In this document: piece after piece, positions 23,624-33,330 of the stretch | Position numbering within the stretch: position 1 is the first letter of the stretch | Layout of the letters: every line of letters begins with the position of its first letter | Source: Microcebus murinus | Taxonomy: Eukaryota > Chordata > Mammalia > Primates > Cheirogaleidae | Direction of reading: 5' to 3' | Length of the DNA stretch: 64,000 nt | NCBI RefSeq assembly: GCF_040939455.1 | Contig: NC_134110.1 | Span: 752,001 to 816,000 of the forward strand | The notes under the pieces: model-generated | What the model was told of the DNA's origin: nothing | Seen by the model: the letters and a program-made list of their open reading frames with translations, nothing else | Databases searched by the model: none | Translations under genes and position numbers: made by a program

Positions 23624-24025
23624 TACCGTGTTTCCCCGAAAATAAGACCCACCCATAAAATAAGCCCCGGCAGGATGTCTAAGCATGTGCGCCATAGAAG
23701 CCCCACCCCGAAAATCAGCCCTGGTGACGGGCGTGGCTGCGCAGCGTCTGCACAACCCGTGCGTGTCGTCGCGGAGCGGAAAAGAACACGAGCAGCCCTT
23801 CCCATCCGCCCCGTCGTGACAGCTGCTGTCCCAGAGGTGACCGGAAAGGTGCGGGCAGCCCCACCAGCAAGGCCGGCTCCCCCTGTCGGGTCCCGGCCGT
23901 CCTGTGCGTGCTGCGAGCTGAGGCTTTGAGGGGAAAATAACACATCCCCCGAAAATAAGCCCTAGGGTGACTTCTTGAGGAAAAATAAATATAAGACCCC
24001 GTCTTATTTTCGGGGAGACATGGTA
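23624..24025 (-). mobile_element. pogo/Tc1-mariner-like MITE, 402 bp, reverse orientation
   Basis: TA at 23624-23625 and 24024-24025. Inverted termini ACCGTGTTTCCCCGAAAATA and TATTTTCGGGGAGACATGGT are the best preserved of the four copies. The interior is the reverse complement of the 6253 copy. The 337-codon frame crossing it is a by-product of the MITE sequence. Confidence 0.88.
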
Positions 24026-24039
24026 GCAATAGTGCTTTA

Positions 24040-24330
24040 GTTTGCATTGCTCCAAAAGCAGAACCTGAAACAAGGCTTCAAGGTCCAGAGGTGTGTTTGG
24101 GAGTGAAGGAGACGGGGAAGGGAAGTCCCTCGGTGAAGGGTGGCTTATCAAACCCGCTACTTCATGGGTGACAGGAGCTTCACCCCCACGGGACACTCTG
24201 GGAAATGGAGTGGAATGCACTCTCTGGGGTGACCCACCCCTGAGGGAGTAGACGGAGGCACGCACAGCGAGGGGCTGGCGGTGAGCCATTAGTCTCGGCG
24301 CTCGCAGCCTGCTGTATACACGGTCCAAGA
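24040..24330 (+). repeat. Unclassified old repeat (copy B)
   Basis: AAAGCAGAACCTGAAACAAGG then GTGTTTGGGAGTGAAGGAG resembles copy A (8086) and copy C (42285). Family not identified. The rest, to about 24730, is unassigned. Confidence 0.3.
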
Positions 24331-24734
24331 GCCGCAGACCTCGTGTCTGGAACGTGGCCAGCTGGCGCCGAACCCCAGGCACGAGGGCTCCGAGCGGGGG
24401 GCCTGCCAGCAGCCGCTTCGGGGCCAAGACCCGAAGCACCAAAAAGCTGTGCTCCACGAGCAGAGAACTCCACTCCGGGCCCGGCCTGCCCTCCAAAGCA
24501 GGAAGCGCAAAAAGGGCAACCCCAGGAGGAAGGTGAGCCAAGAAGGGAAATCTTGGAGGCCTGGCTGCATGCTCCTCTCTCCCATCGTGTCACGGAGATG
24601 ACGACTTGCGAGGAGCTGCTCTCTCTAGACCTCGCGCTCAGTGCTGCAGACACAGTGTCAGACAAGACGGGCTCCACCGGCCCTCCCGGGGTTCTCGCGG
24701 GGACGCTCAGCTCACACCAGCACAAAACAAACAG

Positions 24735-25610
24735 GCAATTAAAACAGCAATGCACGGCGAGTCCCTGTTAGTCCACGGTGAATGGGGGTTAAGGGGACGT
24801 CAGAGAAGACTTCCCTGAGTGACACTGGAGCTCAGCCCTGCACTCTGAGGATGGGGGGTGGCCAGGTGAAGGGCGGGGAAATTCCGAGCAGATGGCCTTG
24901 CAGGTGCGAGGGCCCCGGGGCGGGAATGGGCCCGGCACCCTCGCCCCCCTGCGCTGGGGAGCAGGGAGGCTGGAGAGCCAAGGCGGGGTCACCCCACGCC
25001 GTCGAGAGACAGGAGAAAGACAACGGATCTCATCCCACCGTGTCTCCCCGAAAATAAGACCGGGTCTTATATTTGTTTTTCCTTGAGAAGACACCCTAGG
25101 ACTTACTTTCAGGGGATGTGTTATTTTTTTTTTTTTTTAGGGATGATACAACCATCTACATTTATTCAAATAGAGTGAAGTCGTCTTGTTCTGGAACATC
25201 ACCCTCACTCTCCAGACCCCGAATCCCATCCTGCATTTCTTGCGACTCTATTTCCTTTAGAGCCGTTGATCCCAGTCTCTCATGTTGAGCACTAGAGCTC
25301 TCACGGGGCGGATGGGAAGGGCTGCTCGTGTTCTTTCCCGCTCTGCGACGACACGCACGGGTTGTGCAGACGCTGCGCAGACACGCCCCCGTCACCAGGG
25401 CTGATTTTCAGGGTGGGGCTTCTATTGTGCAAATGCTTAGACATCCTGCTGGGGCTTATTTTATGGGTAGGGCTTATTTTTGGGGAAACACGGTAAGTGC
25501 CAAGTGTGCCACGGAAGGGGTTAAAGCAATGGAGTGACGTGACCCGATCAAACTTGAATTCGGGAGAGCTGCGTGTGGAGCCCGGGTTCCCGGGCAGCTC
25601 TGTTGCCAGA
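24735..25610 (+). repeat. Ancient dispersed repeat split by a pogo-like element
   Basis: Shows the order ACTTCCCTGAGTGACACTGG, GGTGGCCAGGTGAAGGGCGG, then after the 25036-25495 insertion GCAATGGAGTGACGTGACCC. This is the same old family as at 7660 and 53170. The name is uncertain. Confidence 0.45.
25036..25495 (-). mobile_element. pogo-like DNA transposon relic keeping the 3' end of its transposase gene
   Basis: Termini ACCGTGTCTCCCCGAAAATA and GGGGAAACACGGTA as in the MITEs (left target reads CA, right TA). Between about 25130 and 25300 it has sequence absent from the MITEs. On the minus strand this part encodes an acidic tail, ESSSAQHERLGSTALKEIES then EGDVPEQDDFTLFE, then a stop at 25171-25173. 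An AATAAA overlaps the stop, followed 20-odd nt later by an A-rich run. The flanks (from 25300 to the right end, and 25036-25125) are the MITE sequence. This looks like an internally deleted autonomous element whose transposase ran on the minus strand. The protein family was not matched by search. Confidence 0.65.
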
Positions 25611-26209
25611 GTTCTCTGAGCCTCGCCTGGTGCGGAGCTCTGTGACCAGCAGGCTCCTGCGGGAGCTGTGAGGGGCAACGCAGGGCACGGGCCACGCTCC
25701 GGGAGGCTCATACAGGGAGGCTCAGAAGAGGTGAGCAGGGACCCAAAAGTCTTCCGGGAGGAAATAGCGTCTGAGCCAGGCCTTGGAGCAGGGGTGGTGC
25801 TAGAGCGAAGGGCTGGTGTGGAGAGGGTCCTCCAGGCCTGGGCCGGCAGAGCAGAGGCAGAGCGGACCAGCCAGGTGTCCTCTCTGCCTCCCCAGGTGGC
25901 GGTGCCGGGCAGGAGGCGCTGAGGGGCACGGCTCCTCTACCCGTGCTGCCGCCACATTCCGCTTCTGGCTGCCAGGGCCAGGCCCGGTGACGGCTCGCAC
26001 ACCTGGACCAGCAGGGCCCAGTAACTGGTCGAGTGCCTGGACTGCCTGCCCAATGCCACTGGGGCAACGTGGTCACTCCGGCTGAAGAGCAGCCACACCC
26101 GAGAGGCAGCAGGAAGCCGCCGAGGGCACAGCCGGGCACGTGCTGGGGGAGCTGGGTGGTGTCACCTGCCCTCCAGTCAGTCTCACCCCGGCCCCACTCA
26201 GACCCAAAT

Positions 26210-26213
<4 letters not shown>
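25611..26213. other. GC-rich sequence, partly ancient repeat
   Basis: 25680-25800 again looks like the old repeat family of 24735 (GAGCCAGGCCTTGGAGCAGG). Nothing else recognised. Confidence 0.35.
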
Positions 26214-26270
<57 letters not shown>

Positions 26271-26324
26271 AAACTAGTTTTCTGTTTGGGAATCACAGCA
26301 AACCTGTGTGTGTGTGTGTGTGTG
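26214..26324. repeat. (CA)n microsatellite with nearby (TG)n
   Basis: About 27 CA repeats at 26214-26267, then 37 bp later about 10 TG repeats at 26305-26324 followed by CACGCACACGCATGCACA. The opposite phase gives a potential hairpin or Z-DNA region. Confidence 0.9.
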
Positions 26325-26479
26325 CACGCACACGCATGCACATACATGCATACATGTGTCTGTGTGAATATGCATCTGAAGTGTCCCTAACTGCGCCCCA
26401 TGTCAACATGCACGTGAATGACCACAGCTCACATCCCCTGAGTTCTCGCCACATGCTCTGCTGGCACTTGAATGGCCTT

Positions 26480-26570
26480 ATTTGATCTCCAGCTTATCAC
26501 TAAGAGTATATTGTTGTCCTGCTTTACAGATGGGGAGAGCGTGTGTTTGAATAGTGTCCTCAGTGGATGT
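26480..26570 (-). repeat. MIR SINE fragment, minus strand
   Basis: TGTTGTCCTGCTTTACAGATGG resembles the reverse-strand MIR core. Confidence 0.5.
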
Positions 26571-27475
26571 GAGCTAGACACCTGCCTGTGTGCAGAGTGA
26601 CCTTTCGTTCCTAGAATCCCAAGCCAGGCACTGACTCTTAGAAAGATTTTCACCTTTGCTCCGGTCACGTGGCAGAGACGAGAAGCCAGGACTCCCAGCG
26701 TGAGCGTGCACCCGCCCCGCCCAGCACCCAACCCCCTCGCTCTCGCGGTGGGACGAGCGTGGCATTTATCTCTGGAAATCTCCCTGTCCGAGGACCGGCA
26801 CGGATTCTCATTATTCATTCCTGAAGTTCCCCCCCGGAACACCCTTTTCTGGAGCCGCTCGCTGCCCGTGAGCTCCGCGGCTGAGCCTCATAAAAAGGAG
26901 AGTGCAACGCAGCTGTTTCCAACCCCTCAGCTACTCTAAATCTTACTTTCCGTCTCCCTCTGTCTGCTTTGCCTCTTGTAGAGTGTGTAATTAAGCCAAA
27001 AGAGGCCGGAAAAACCCCCTTCTAATCAATAATTCACAATGTTGGTCTCCCGTGCCTTTTTTAAAATATTACAACTCTCTAAGTCAGGCATTCATGAATT
27101 TTCCGGGATGGAGTTCTATGCAGGACCACCAAAGTAGAATTAAGTAGTCTTTGGGTAATTATGTGTTTTTTAATTATCCCCCTTTTTTTCCTAAATAATT
27201 TTTTCCTAAAAAATTTTTCCCCTTTTTTTTCTCCCCCCAAAAAAAAAACAGCCAGAAAGAATTCTTTATAAATAAAGAAAAATGCTACGGCCTCATGAGT
27301 TGGTTATTTGTAAAGCAGATTCAAATGAAGGTACAAATTAGAGGAGCAGAAAACATTTTCGGTATTTGCTGACTCAAGAAACACCTATTTAGAAAGAGGT
27401 GAAAATAGTTCAAGCACCATTTAAAAACTCCTGACGTGGCATTTCAGCTTTATAATGAGCGCTACTGAGGTATGG
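26571..27475. other. Unique DNA; AT-rich part with possible regulatory content
   Basis: From 26940 to 27460 the sequence is AT-rich and free of recognisable repeats. It has homeodomain-like TAATTA near 26990, AATCAATAATTCACAATG near 27025, and long T and A runs at 27170-27250. No gene seen. Confidence 0.4.
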
Positions 27476-27865
27476 TCTCTCCCTCCCCCTCTCCCCCTCT
27501 CCTCCCTCCCCCTCTCCCCCTCTCTCCCTCCCTCTACCCCCTCCCTCTCCCTCTCCCCCTCCCTCTTCCTCTCCCCCTCCCTCTCCCCTCCCTCTTCCCC
27601 TCCCTCTTCCCCTCCCTCTCCCTCTCCCCCTCCCTCTCCTTCGCTCCCCTTCTCCCCCTCTCTCCCTCCCTCTCCCCCTCTCTCCCCTCCCTCTTCTTCC
27701 CTTTCCCCCCTCCCCTCCCTCTCCCGCTCCCCCCTCCCCTCCCTCCCCCTCCCTCTCCCGCTCCCCCTCCCCTCCCTCTCCTTCCCTCTCCCCCTCCCCT
27801 CCCTCTCCTTCCCTCTCCCTCCCTCTCCCGCTCCCACTCCCCTCCCCTCCCTCTCCATCTCTCTC
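27476..27865 (+). repeat. Polypyrimidine tract, (CCCTCT)n-like
   Basis: About 390 bases of almost pure C and T with a handful of G or A interruptions. It makes long stop-free frames on both strands (Ser/Pro/Leu-rich one way, Glu/Gly/Arg-rich the other) that are not genes. Confidence 0.95.
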
Positions 27866-28019
27866 ATGCCGGCCTCCTCCTTTCCCCAGCCCCTGCCCCG
27901 CATCTCTTTCTTCCAAGCGGCTGCAGAGCACCAGCTCCTTCCTAGTGGCTCAGCTACACCGTTCTCTCCACCTCTCCATATTCTACTCCAGCAGGAGCAC
28001 CCTGGTTTCGTTCAGCATG

Positions 28020-28420
28020 GCCATGTGTCCAGCTAAAAATACCTCCCCAGTTCCACTGCAGCCAGAGGTGACCAAGGGGACCCATCTGGCCAATGAGATG
28101 TAAACAGAAATCCACCCTGCGGGAATTTACAGAAAACAAAACTTATTCAGCTGGCATAGGCTGGTGCCTTTGCCGTTCTGTCTTATTCCTGCCTGGAATG
28201 TGGAAGTGACGACTGGAGGAAGAGCAGCCATCTTGCAACCATGAAGATAGCACCCGCATGTTAAGAATGGCAAAACGGAGAGCCACTCCTCACCCTCCAG
28301 AAGAACCTGGACTCCTGGGCTCCTAGTTTCTCCCGTAAGTAGCTGCACCAGTCCTGAATAGGCTTCTTTAGGGTGCTCGCCACCTGTGAAAACTAACTCG
28401 AATGTGTGTTCAAGCCGTTG
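28020..28420. repeat. Probable ancient dispersed repeat
   Basis: CTGGCCAATGAGATGTAAAC, CTGCCTGGAATGTGGAAGTG and GCAGCCATCTTGCAACCATG recall old mammalian LTR or MER-type repeats. I could not name the family. Confidence 0.35.
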
Positions 28421-28979
28421 TTAGGTGAGTTTCCTGTTACATACAGCCAATGCAAGTCCTAAACGACAGGCATTGCTACATATCAGGACACTCATGGAGC
28501 CAACCGAATCATCCCAGTTTGCATGAGCACCCCTCTTTCCGACCCAGTGATTTGCTGACTCACTGTTCTGCGGGGAGGCTTCAGGAGGACCTAAGTGGGA
28601 GCCTCACAGAGAGCCTGCCCTGCACCCACTTAAAACAGGAAAGCACAATGGGTGCTCCTGCAGGCTGTGAAAACGGAATTGAATAACACGGTTCCTAAAA
28701 GCCATCAGCTCAGTGGCTACAGTGAAAACCTTCTGTGTGGCTCGAGCCCCAGCTCCTCAAATCCTTGCTGCACCAGCAGGTCTAGGTGACCCAGCCCCCC
28801 TGAGCTCACCTGACCTCATAGCTCCTGACACGGATGATGGCCGCTCCTTTGCAAAGCCGCTTCAGCACGGACTTCCTGCTTCTTCCTCGTTGCACTGGCT
28901 CTTCCACCCCAGGCACCTACTACCTGTCCCTCTCCTACCCCACCTGTTTGGTTGATTTCCACAGGACACAGGCTGGGTG
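28421..28979. other. Unique sequence
   Basis: No gene or clear repeat. Confidence 0.35.
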
Positions 28980-29155
28980 CCCTCTTTTTAACTCTCTCAG
29001 TGACCTCCCCACGGCTGCATGCTCACCTGCGTTCTGGTGACTCAAGCGTTAACCTCTAACCCCCCTCCCTTCAGAACTCCAGCCTCTGACACCCAACTGC
29101 CTGCTGACATCTCCACTGGATGTCTCGTAGTAATCCCAAGCCTGGCATGTCAAAA
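28980..29155 (+). repeat. L2-like LINE fragment
   Basis: TGACACCCAACTGCCTGCTG, CATCTCCACTGGATGTCTCG and AATCCCAAGCCTGGCATGTC resemble the old L2-type consensus. Confidence 0.45.
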
Positions 29156-29159
29156 CTTA

Positions 29160-29250
29160 AATTTTTATTGAAATAAAATTGCAAATTAAAACTACAATGA
29201 GGTACCACTTCACACCTATTAAGATGGCTATATAAAAAAAAAAAAAAAAA
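29160..29250 (+). repeat. Old L1 fragment with A-rich end
   Basis: GCAAATTAAAACTACAATGAGG then CACCTATTAAGATGGCTATA is an L1 ORF2 3' piece, ending in a 20-base A run. Confidence 0.7.
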
Positions 29251-29253
29251 AAA

Positions 29254-31078
29254 GGGAAAATACCAGAGCAGTCAGGCAAGAAAAGGAAATCGAGCGTATC
29301 CAAATGGGGAAAGAAGAGGTCAAACTATCACTCTCTATTGATGATATGATCTTATAGCTGGAAAACCCCAAAGATTCTGCCAAGAGACTCCTGGAATTGA
29401 TAAATGAATTCAGCAATATCTCAGGTTTACAAAATCAATGTACACAAATCAGTAGCATTCCTATATGCCAACAACAGTCAAACTGAGAAGCAAATCAAAG
29501 ACTCAGTACCTTTCATAGTAGCTCCAAAGAAAATAAAACACCTAGGAATATATTTAACCAAGGAGGTGAAAGACCGCTACGGTGAGAACTACAAAAGCCT
29601 AAGGAAAGAAATCACAGAGGATGTAAACAAATGGAAAAACATATCATGCTCATGGATTGGCAGAATCAACATTGTTAAAATGTCGATATTACCCTAAATG
29701 ATTTACAGATTCAATGCAATCCCCATTAAAATACTAACAGTAATTTTTACAGATCTAGACAAAATAATTCTATGCTTTGTATGGAACCAGAAAAGACTCT
29801 GTTGTAGCCAAAGCAACCTTATGCAAAGAGAACAAATTGGGAGGCATCACTTTACCAGACTTCAAGCTATACTACAAGGTTGTAGTCACCAAAACAGCAT
29901 GGTATTTGCACAAGAACAGAGACATAGACTGATGGCTCAGAACAGAGAACCCACATATAAAACAATCCTCATATAGGCATCTGATCTTTGACCAAGCAGA
30001 CAAAAACATATACTGGGGAGAAGAATCCCTATTCAATAAATGGTGTTGGGAGAATTGGATAGCCACATGTAGAAGACTGAAACAGGATCCACTCTTCTCG
30101 CCACTCACAAAAACTAATTCATGATAAATAACAGACTAAGGCATGAAACCATAAGAATTCTAGAAGAAAATGTTGGAAAAACTCATAGATATCAGTCTAG
30201 GCAAAGAATTTGTGAAGACCACCCCAAAAGTAACCACAGCAACAATAAAAATAAATAAATGGGACTTGACCAAATTAAAAAGCTTCGGCACAGCCAAGTA
30301 AACAATTAATAAAGTGAATAGACAACCTACAGAATGGGAGAAAATATTTGCATGCTACATATCTGATAAATGGCTGATAACCAAACTTTACAAAGAACTC
30401 AAGCAAAATAAAAAAAAACATTAAAAAGTGGGCAAAAGACATGAACAGAAACTTTTCAAAAGAAGATAGAATACTGGCCAATAAACATGAAAAAATGCTC
30501 AACATCTCTAATCATCAGGGAAATGCAAATCAAAACCACAATGAGTTACCACATAACCCCAGTGAGAATGGCTTTTATCAAAAAGTCCCAAAGCAAGAAA
30601 TACTGGCATGGATGTGGAGAGATAGGAACACTTACACACTGTTGGTGCAAACTAGTACAACATTTTTGGAAAGTAGTACAGACATACCTCAACAAACTAA
30701 AGGTAGAACTACCATTTGATCCAGCAATCCCACTATTGGGTATTTACCCAAAGGAAAAAAACGTCATTTTTTCAAAAAGACACCTGCACCCGAATGTTTA
30801 TAGCAGCACAATTCACAATCACAAAGATGTGGAATCAACCCAAGGGCCCATCAATACATGAGTGGATTAATAAAATGTGGTCTATGTATACCATGGAATA
30901 TTACTCAACCATAAAAAACGGTGAACTGATACCTTTTGTAATAACCTCTACGGAACAGAAGACCATTGTTCTAAGTGAAGTATCGCAAGAACGGAAAAAC
31001 AAACACCACGTGTACTCACTACTAAATTGGGAACTAATTGATCAAAACTTAGGTGCACATTTGGAAGTAAAACTCCTG
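29254..31078 (+). mobile_element. 5'-truncated L1 (ORF2 C-terminal half and start of 3' UTR)
   Basis: Begins just before the RT active-site region (SIDDMIL followed by a stop, in place of the normal ADDM motif). It continues through [15 protein letters not shown], the thumb and the Cys-rich tail ([14 protein letters not shown]), ending near GTGCACATTTGGAAGTAAAAC. Multiple stops and frameshifts. It covers the second half of the region spanned by the 13478 L1, in normal order. Confidence 0.9.
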
Positions 31079-31084
31079 TTTCAG

Positions 31085-32170
31085 TCAGGGGCCAGCAGTC
31101 TCTACGCAAGGACAAAGTGGATCCTCCTCCTGTTACCCTCAGTCACCCACCGACAGAAGTTGTGCTTTTCACCCCGTGACTTGAGGCTCCTGGTCTGGAG
31201 GTCTTAGAGCCAAAGGGGGGGGAATGCTTCTCCAGGGCATGCCATGGTGACTGGACTGATCTGAGGCTGAGCCCACCACCCCGACACTCTGGGCTCTTCC
31301 TGCCCCAAGTCAACAAGCAACAGGGCTTACTGCACGGGCTGGAATGACGGGTCCTGGTTCCTACGGGTAAAATGGATTGGTCCTATGCAATAGGATGCGG
31401 AGGAGCATGTCTGGAATTCAGGAGATCCTCTGGGGTGCCACTTAATACTCCTAGGTCCCCTGGTTAAAGTTAGTGGGGAAGTACACCACCACAATGCAGG
31501 CAGGACTGCCAATGGCCTAAGCCAGCGGTCAGCAAACTGCAGCCCACAGGCCGAGTCTGGCCCTCCACTTATTTTTGTAAATAAGGTTTCACTGTAACAC
31601 TGCAACACCCAGGTGAGTAGTTGAAACAGAGAATAAACGGCCCTCAAAGCCTACATTTTAATGTCTGACCCTTTACAAAAAAGTTTGCTGATTCCTGCTC
31701 TAGTGAGACCTACCACCTGGGGTGCTTGCGGAAAGCAAAGGAAATACCGAATGAGTAATGGGTAAAAGTAGTTGTAAATACCAGCTATGACCACGTGACC
31801 AGTTTGCAGAAATGAGGGTTATAGTATTTACGAGTATTTCTTTCTCACGTGGATGAAAATGCTTGTATGTTGGAACCACAAATGTATATCCCCTTATCTG
31901 CGCAGCTGGGTTAGTAGCAGTTACCCTGGTGCCTCACAGCATTTTAACTCCCAGGTATCAAAGGGGAGGTGGGAAGCAGCTAAGAGAAAAGTAAACATTA
32001 CCCCCAAGACAGAAAGGGATTGTACATCCTCTTCTGGAGAAAGGGCTAGCTGTGTTTGGTCGTGTGCGGCTTGGCCGTGTCACATGAAGTTGCTGCATTT
32101 ATCTGGACACTAAGCGTGGTTGACAGTGGTACGTGTGGGTGCCAAGTCGACAGCAGTGGACCACAGTGAC
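31085..32170 (+). mobile_element. ERV-L internal remnant (dUTPase/pol 3' part), interrupted by a hAT MITE
   Basis: The nucleotide sequence follows the remembered ERV-L internal region: CTGGTCTGGAGGTCTTAGAG, GAGCATGTCTGGAATTCAGG, GGCAGGACTGCCAATGGCC, then after the insertion GTGCTTGCGGAAAGCAAAGG and ATACCAGCTATGACCACGTG, and further on CTGTGTTTGGTCGTGTGCGG. It is riddled with changes and has no usable frame. No flanking LTRs of the same element were identified. It is an old, dead copy. Confidence 0.65.
31521..31705 (-). mobile_element. hAT-Charlie-type MITE inside the ERV-L remnant
   Basis: Inverted ends CAGCGGTCAGCAAACT and AGTTTGCTGATTCCTG, with GGCCGAGTCTGGCCC and TGTAAATAAGGTTTCACTG inside. 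Same old family as the host hAT at 60232. The 8-bp target duplications are too decayed to call. Confidence 0.75.
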
Positions 32171-32319
32171 TTTCTGACGTGCCGACTACATTTCCCAGAG
32201 CCCCCTGCCCGCAGACTTCTGGTGGGGCAAGGCACAGGCAGATCACGGAGAGAGATCACACACACGGCCTCTGGTCTGACTCACAGCCAGGCCTGCGGCA
32301 GCTCCGCCTCCCACAGTCC

Positions 32320-32393
32320 TGCACCAGGTGCTCCCACCCCTGCACCAGGTGCTCCCACCCCTGCGCCAGGTGCTCCCACCCCTGCGCCAGGTG
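32320..32393 (+). repeat. 21-bp minisatellite, about 3.5 copies
   Basis: TGCACCAGGTGCTCCCACCCC repeats at 32320, 32341, 32362 and (partly) 32383, with one A/G change. Confidence 0.9.
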
Positions 32394-32690
32394 CAGCTGC
32401 GTAGCTCCAGGAGGAAGGGCCCAGCCTCTGCAGAACCCCACACCGCCAAGGCCAGAGGCTAAAGAACTGACACCCCTCTTACCTTCCCAGCCGCCCGGGC
32501 TGCGGGCTTCGCGCTCCAGCACCAGACGCAGAACGTCCAATTCCTCTAAGGAGTCCTGTGACAAACCCAGGTGTACCTGTGCCGGACTCCCGGCCCTCCC
32601 ACGCCCCTGAGCCAGACTGACGCCCCAAGTGTCCACCACCTGCAGAGCGCGCTTGAAGTGGGGGCGGACGAGGAAGAGACTAGAACTATA
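32394..32690. other. Unique GC-rich sequence
   Basis: No gene or repeat recognised. Confidence 0.35.
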
Positions 32691-33076
32691 CCTGTGTTAC
32701 ATTCGAGATCCACAGGGCCGCAGGACAGAGAGACAGAGTCACCGAGGCTGTGATTATCAAAAGGAGTTTTACCGTCTAGCTCGAGCTAGGGTCCGAGCCC
32801 CCAGGGTGCCAGCGCAGTGGCCTCTTCTCCGGGCAGGGACCCCTCTTTGTGTGATAGCCCCTTTTATAACTTAGTTGTTTACACACTGGTCATGCATCTG
32901 CCCCCGATAGGCCCTAACCTGTTCCAGGTCCTCGCTGAGAGACTCCGGTTTCTGCTCTCTTTGTCTTTTTCCTCTGCATCCCATAATGTACCCATAATGC
33001 CTTGCGGTTAGCAGACAAGCAGTAAACAGAAGCTGGAAGGTGTCTATTGTCCTAATAGCCCAGTATCTTACACCTG
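32691..33076 (-). mobile_element. Solo LTR (ERV1-like) with 4-bp target duplication
   Basis: LTR 32695-33072, 378 bp. On the minus strand it starts TGTAAGATACTGGGC and ends GAATGTAACA. Flanking CCTG at 32691-32694 and 33073-33076 is a 4-bp target duplication, as made by gamma/epsilon-type (ERV1) integrases. A TATAAAAG box lies at 32871-32878 on the minus strand. A GGTAAAACTCCTTTTG stretch about 100 nt further is in the place of the R/U5 polyadenylation region. No internal viral sequence is attached. Confidence 0.75.
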
Positions 33077-33184
33077 CAGCTCACGTTATGACGCAAGGAA
33101 AAGGGGCTCAAACAGCTCAAACAGAAGGGAAAGGACGGTGAGGGCTGCAAACAGGCGTACACGCCGTGCTCCAGGGGCGTGGAA

Positions 33185-33330
33185 GAGCCAAAGGCTTTGG
33201 AGACAGCCAGGCCCGAGTTACGATCCTGGCACGGTCCCCACCAGCGTGTGACCTGGGCAAATGTCACCCGGGGACTGTCTGAGCTCCTGCCTCTGCCCTT
33301 CCTGACAGGGAATTCTGGGGAAGGGAGATG
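33185..33330 (+). repeat. MIR SINE fragment
   Basis: GGAGACAGCCAGGCCCGAGTT and GTGTGACCTGGGCAAATGTC match the MIR middle. Confidence 0.6.

Noticed and set aside
23528..24541. 337-codon minus-strand frame
   Set aside because: It runs through the pogo-like MITE at 23624-24025, and the other MITE copies give similar shadow frames. It is not a host gene.
25130..25300. Processed pseudogene fragment (stop, AATAAA, A-run on the minus strand) inserted in a MITE
   Set aside because: Considered seriously. There is no target duplication, and the A-run continues into MITE terminal sequence in a way that fits an internal part of the autonomous element. Kept as transposase remnant, with the alternative stated in the finding.
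27410..28036. Ser/Pro/Leu-rich and Glu/Gly/Arg-rich frames of about 160-190 codons
   Set aside because: Artefacts of the polypyrimidine tract.
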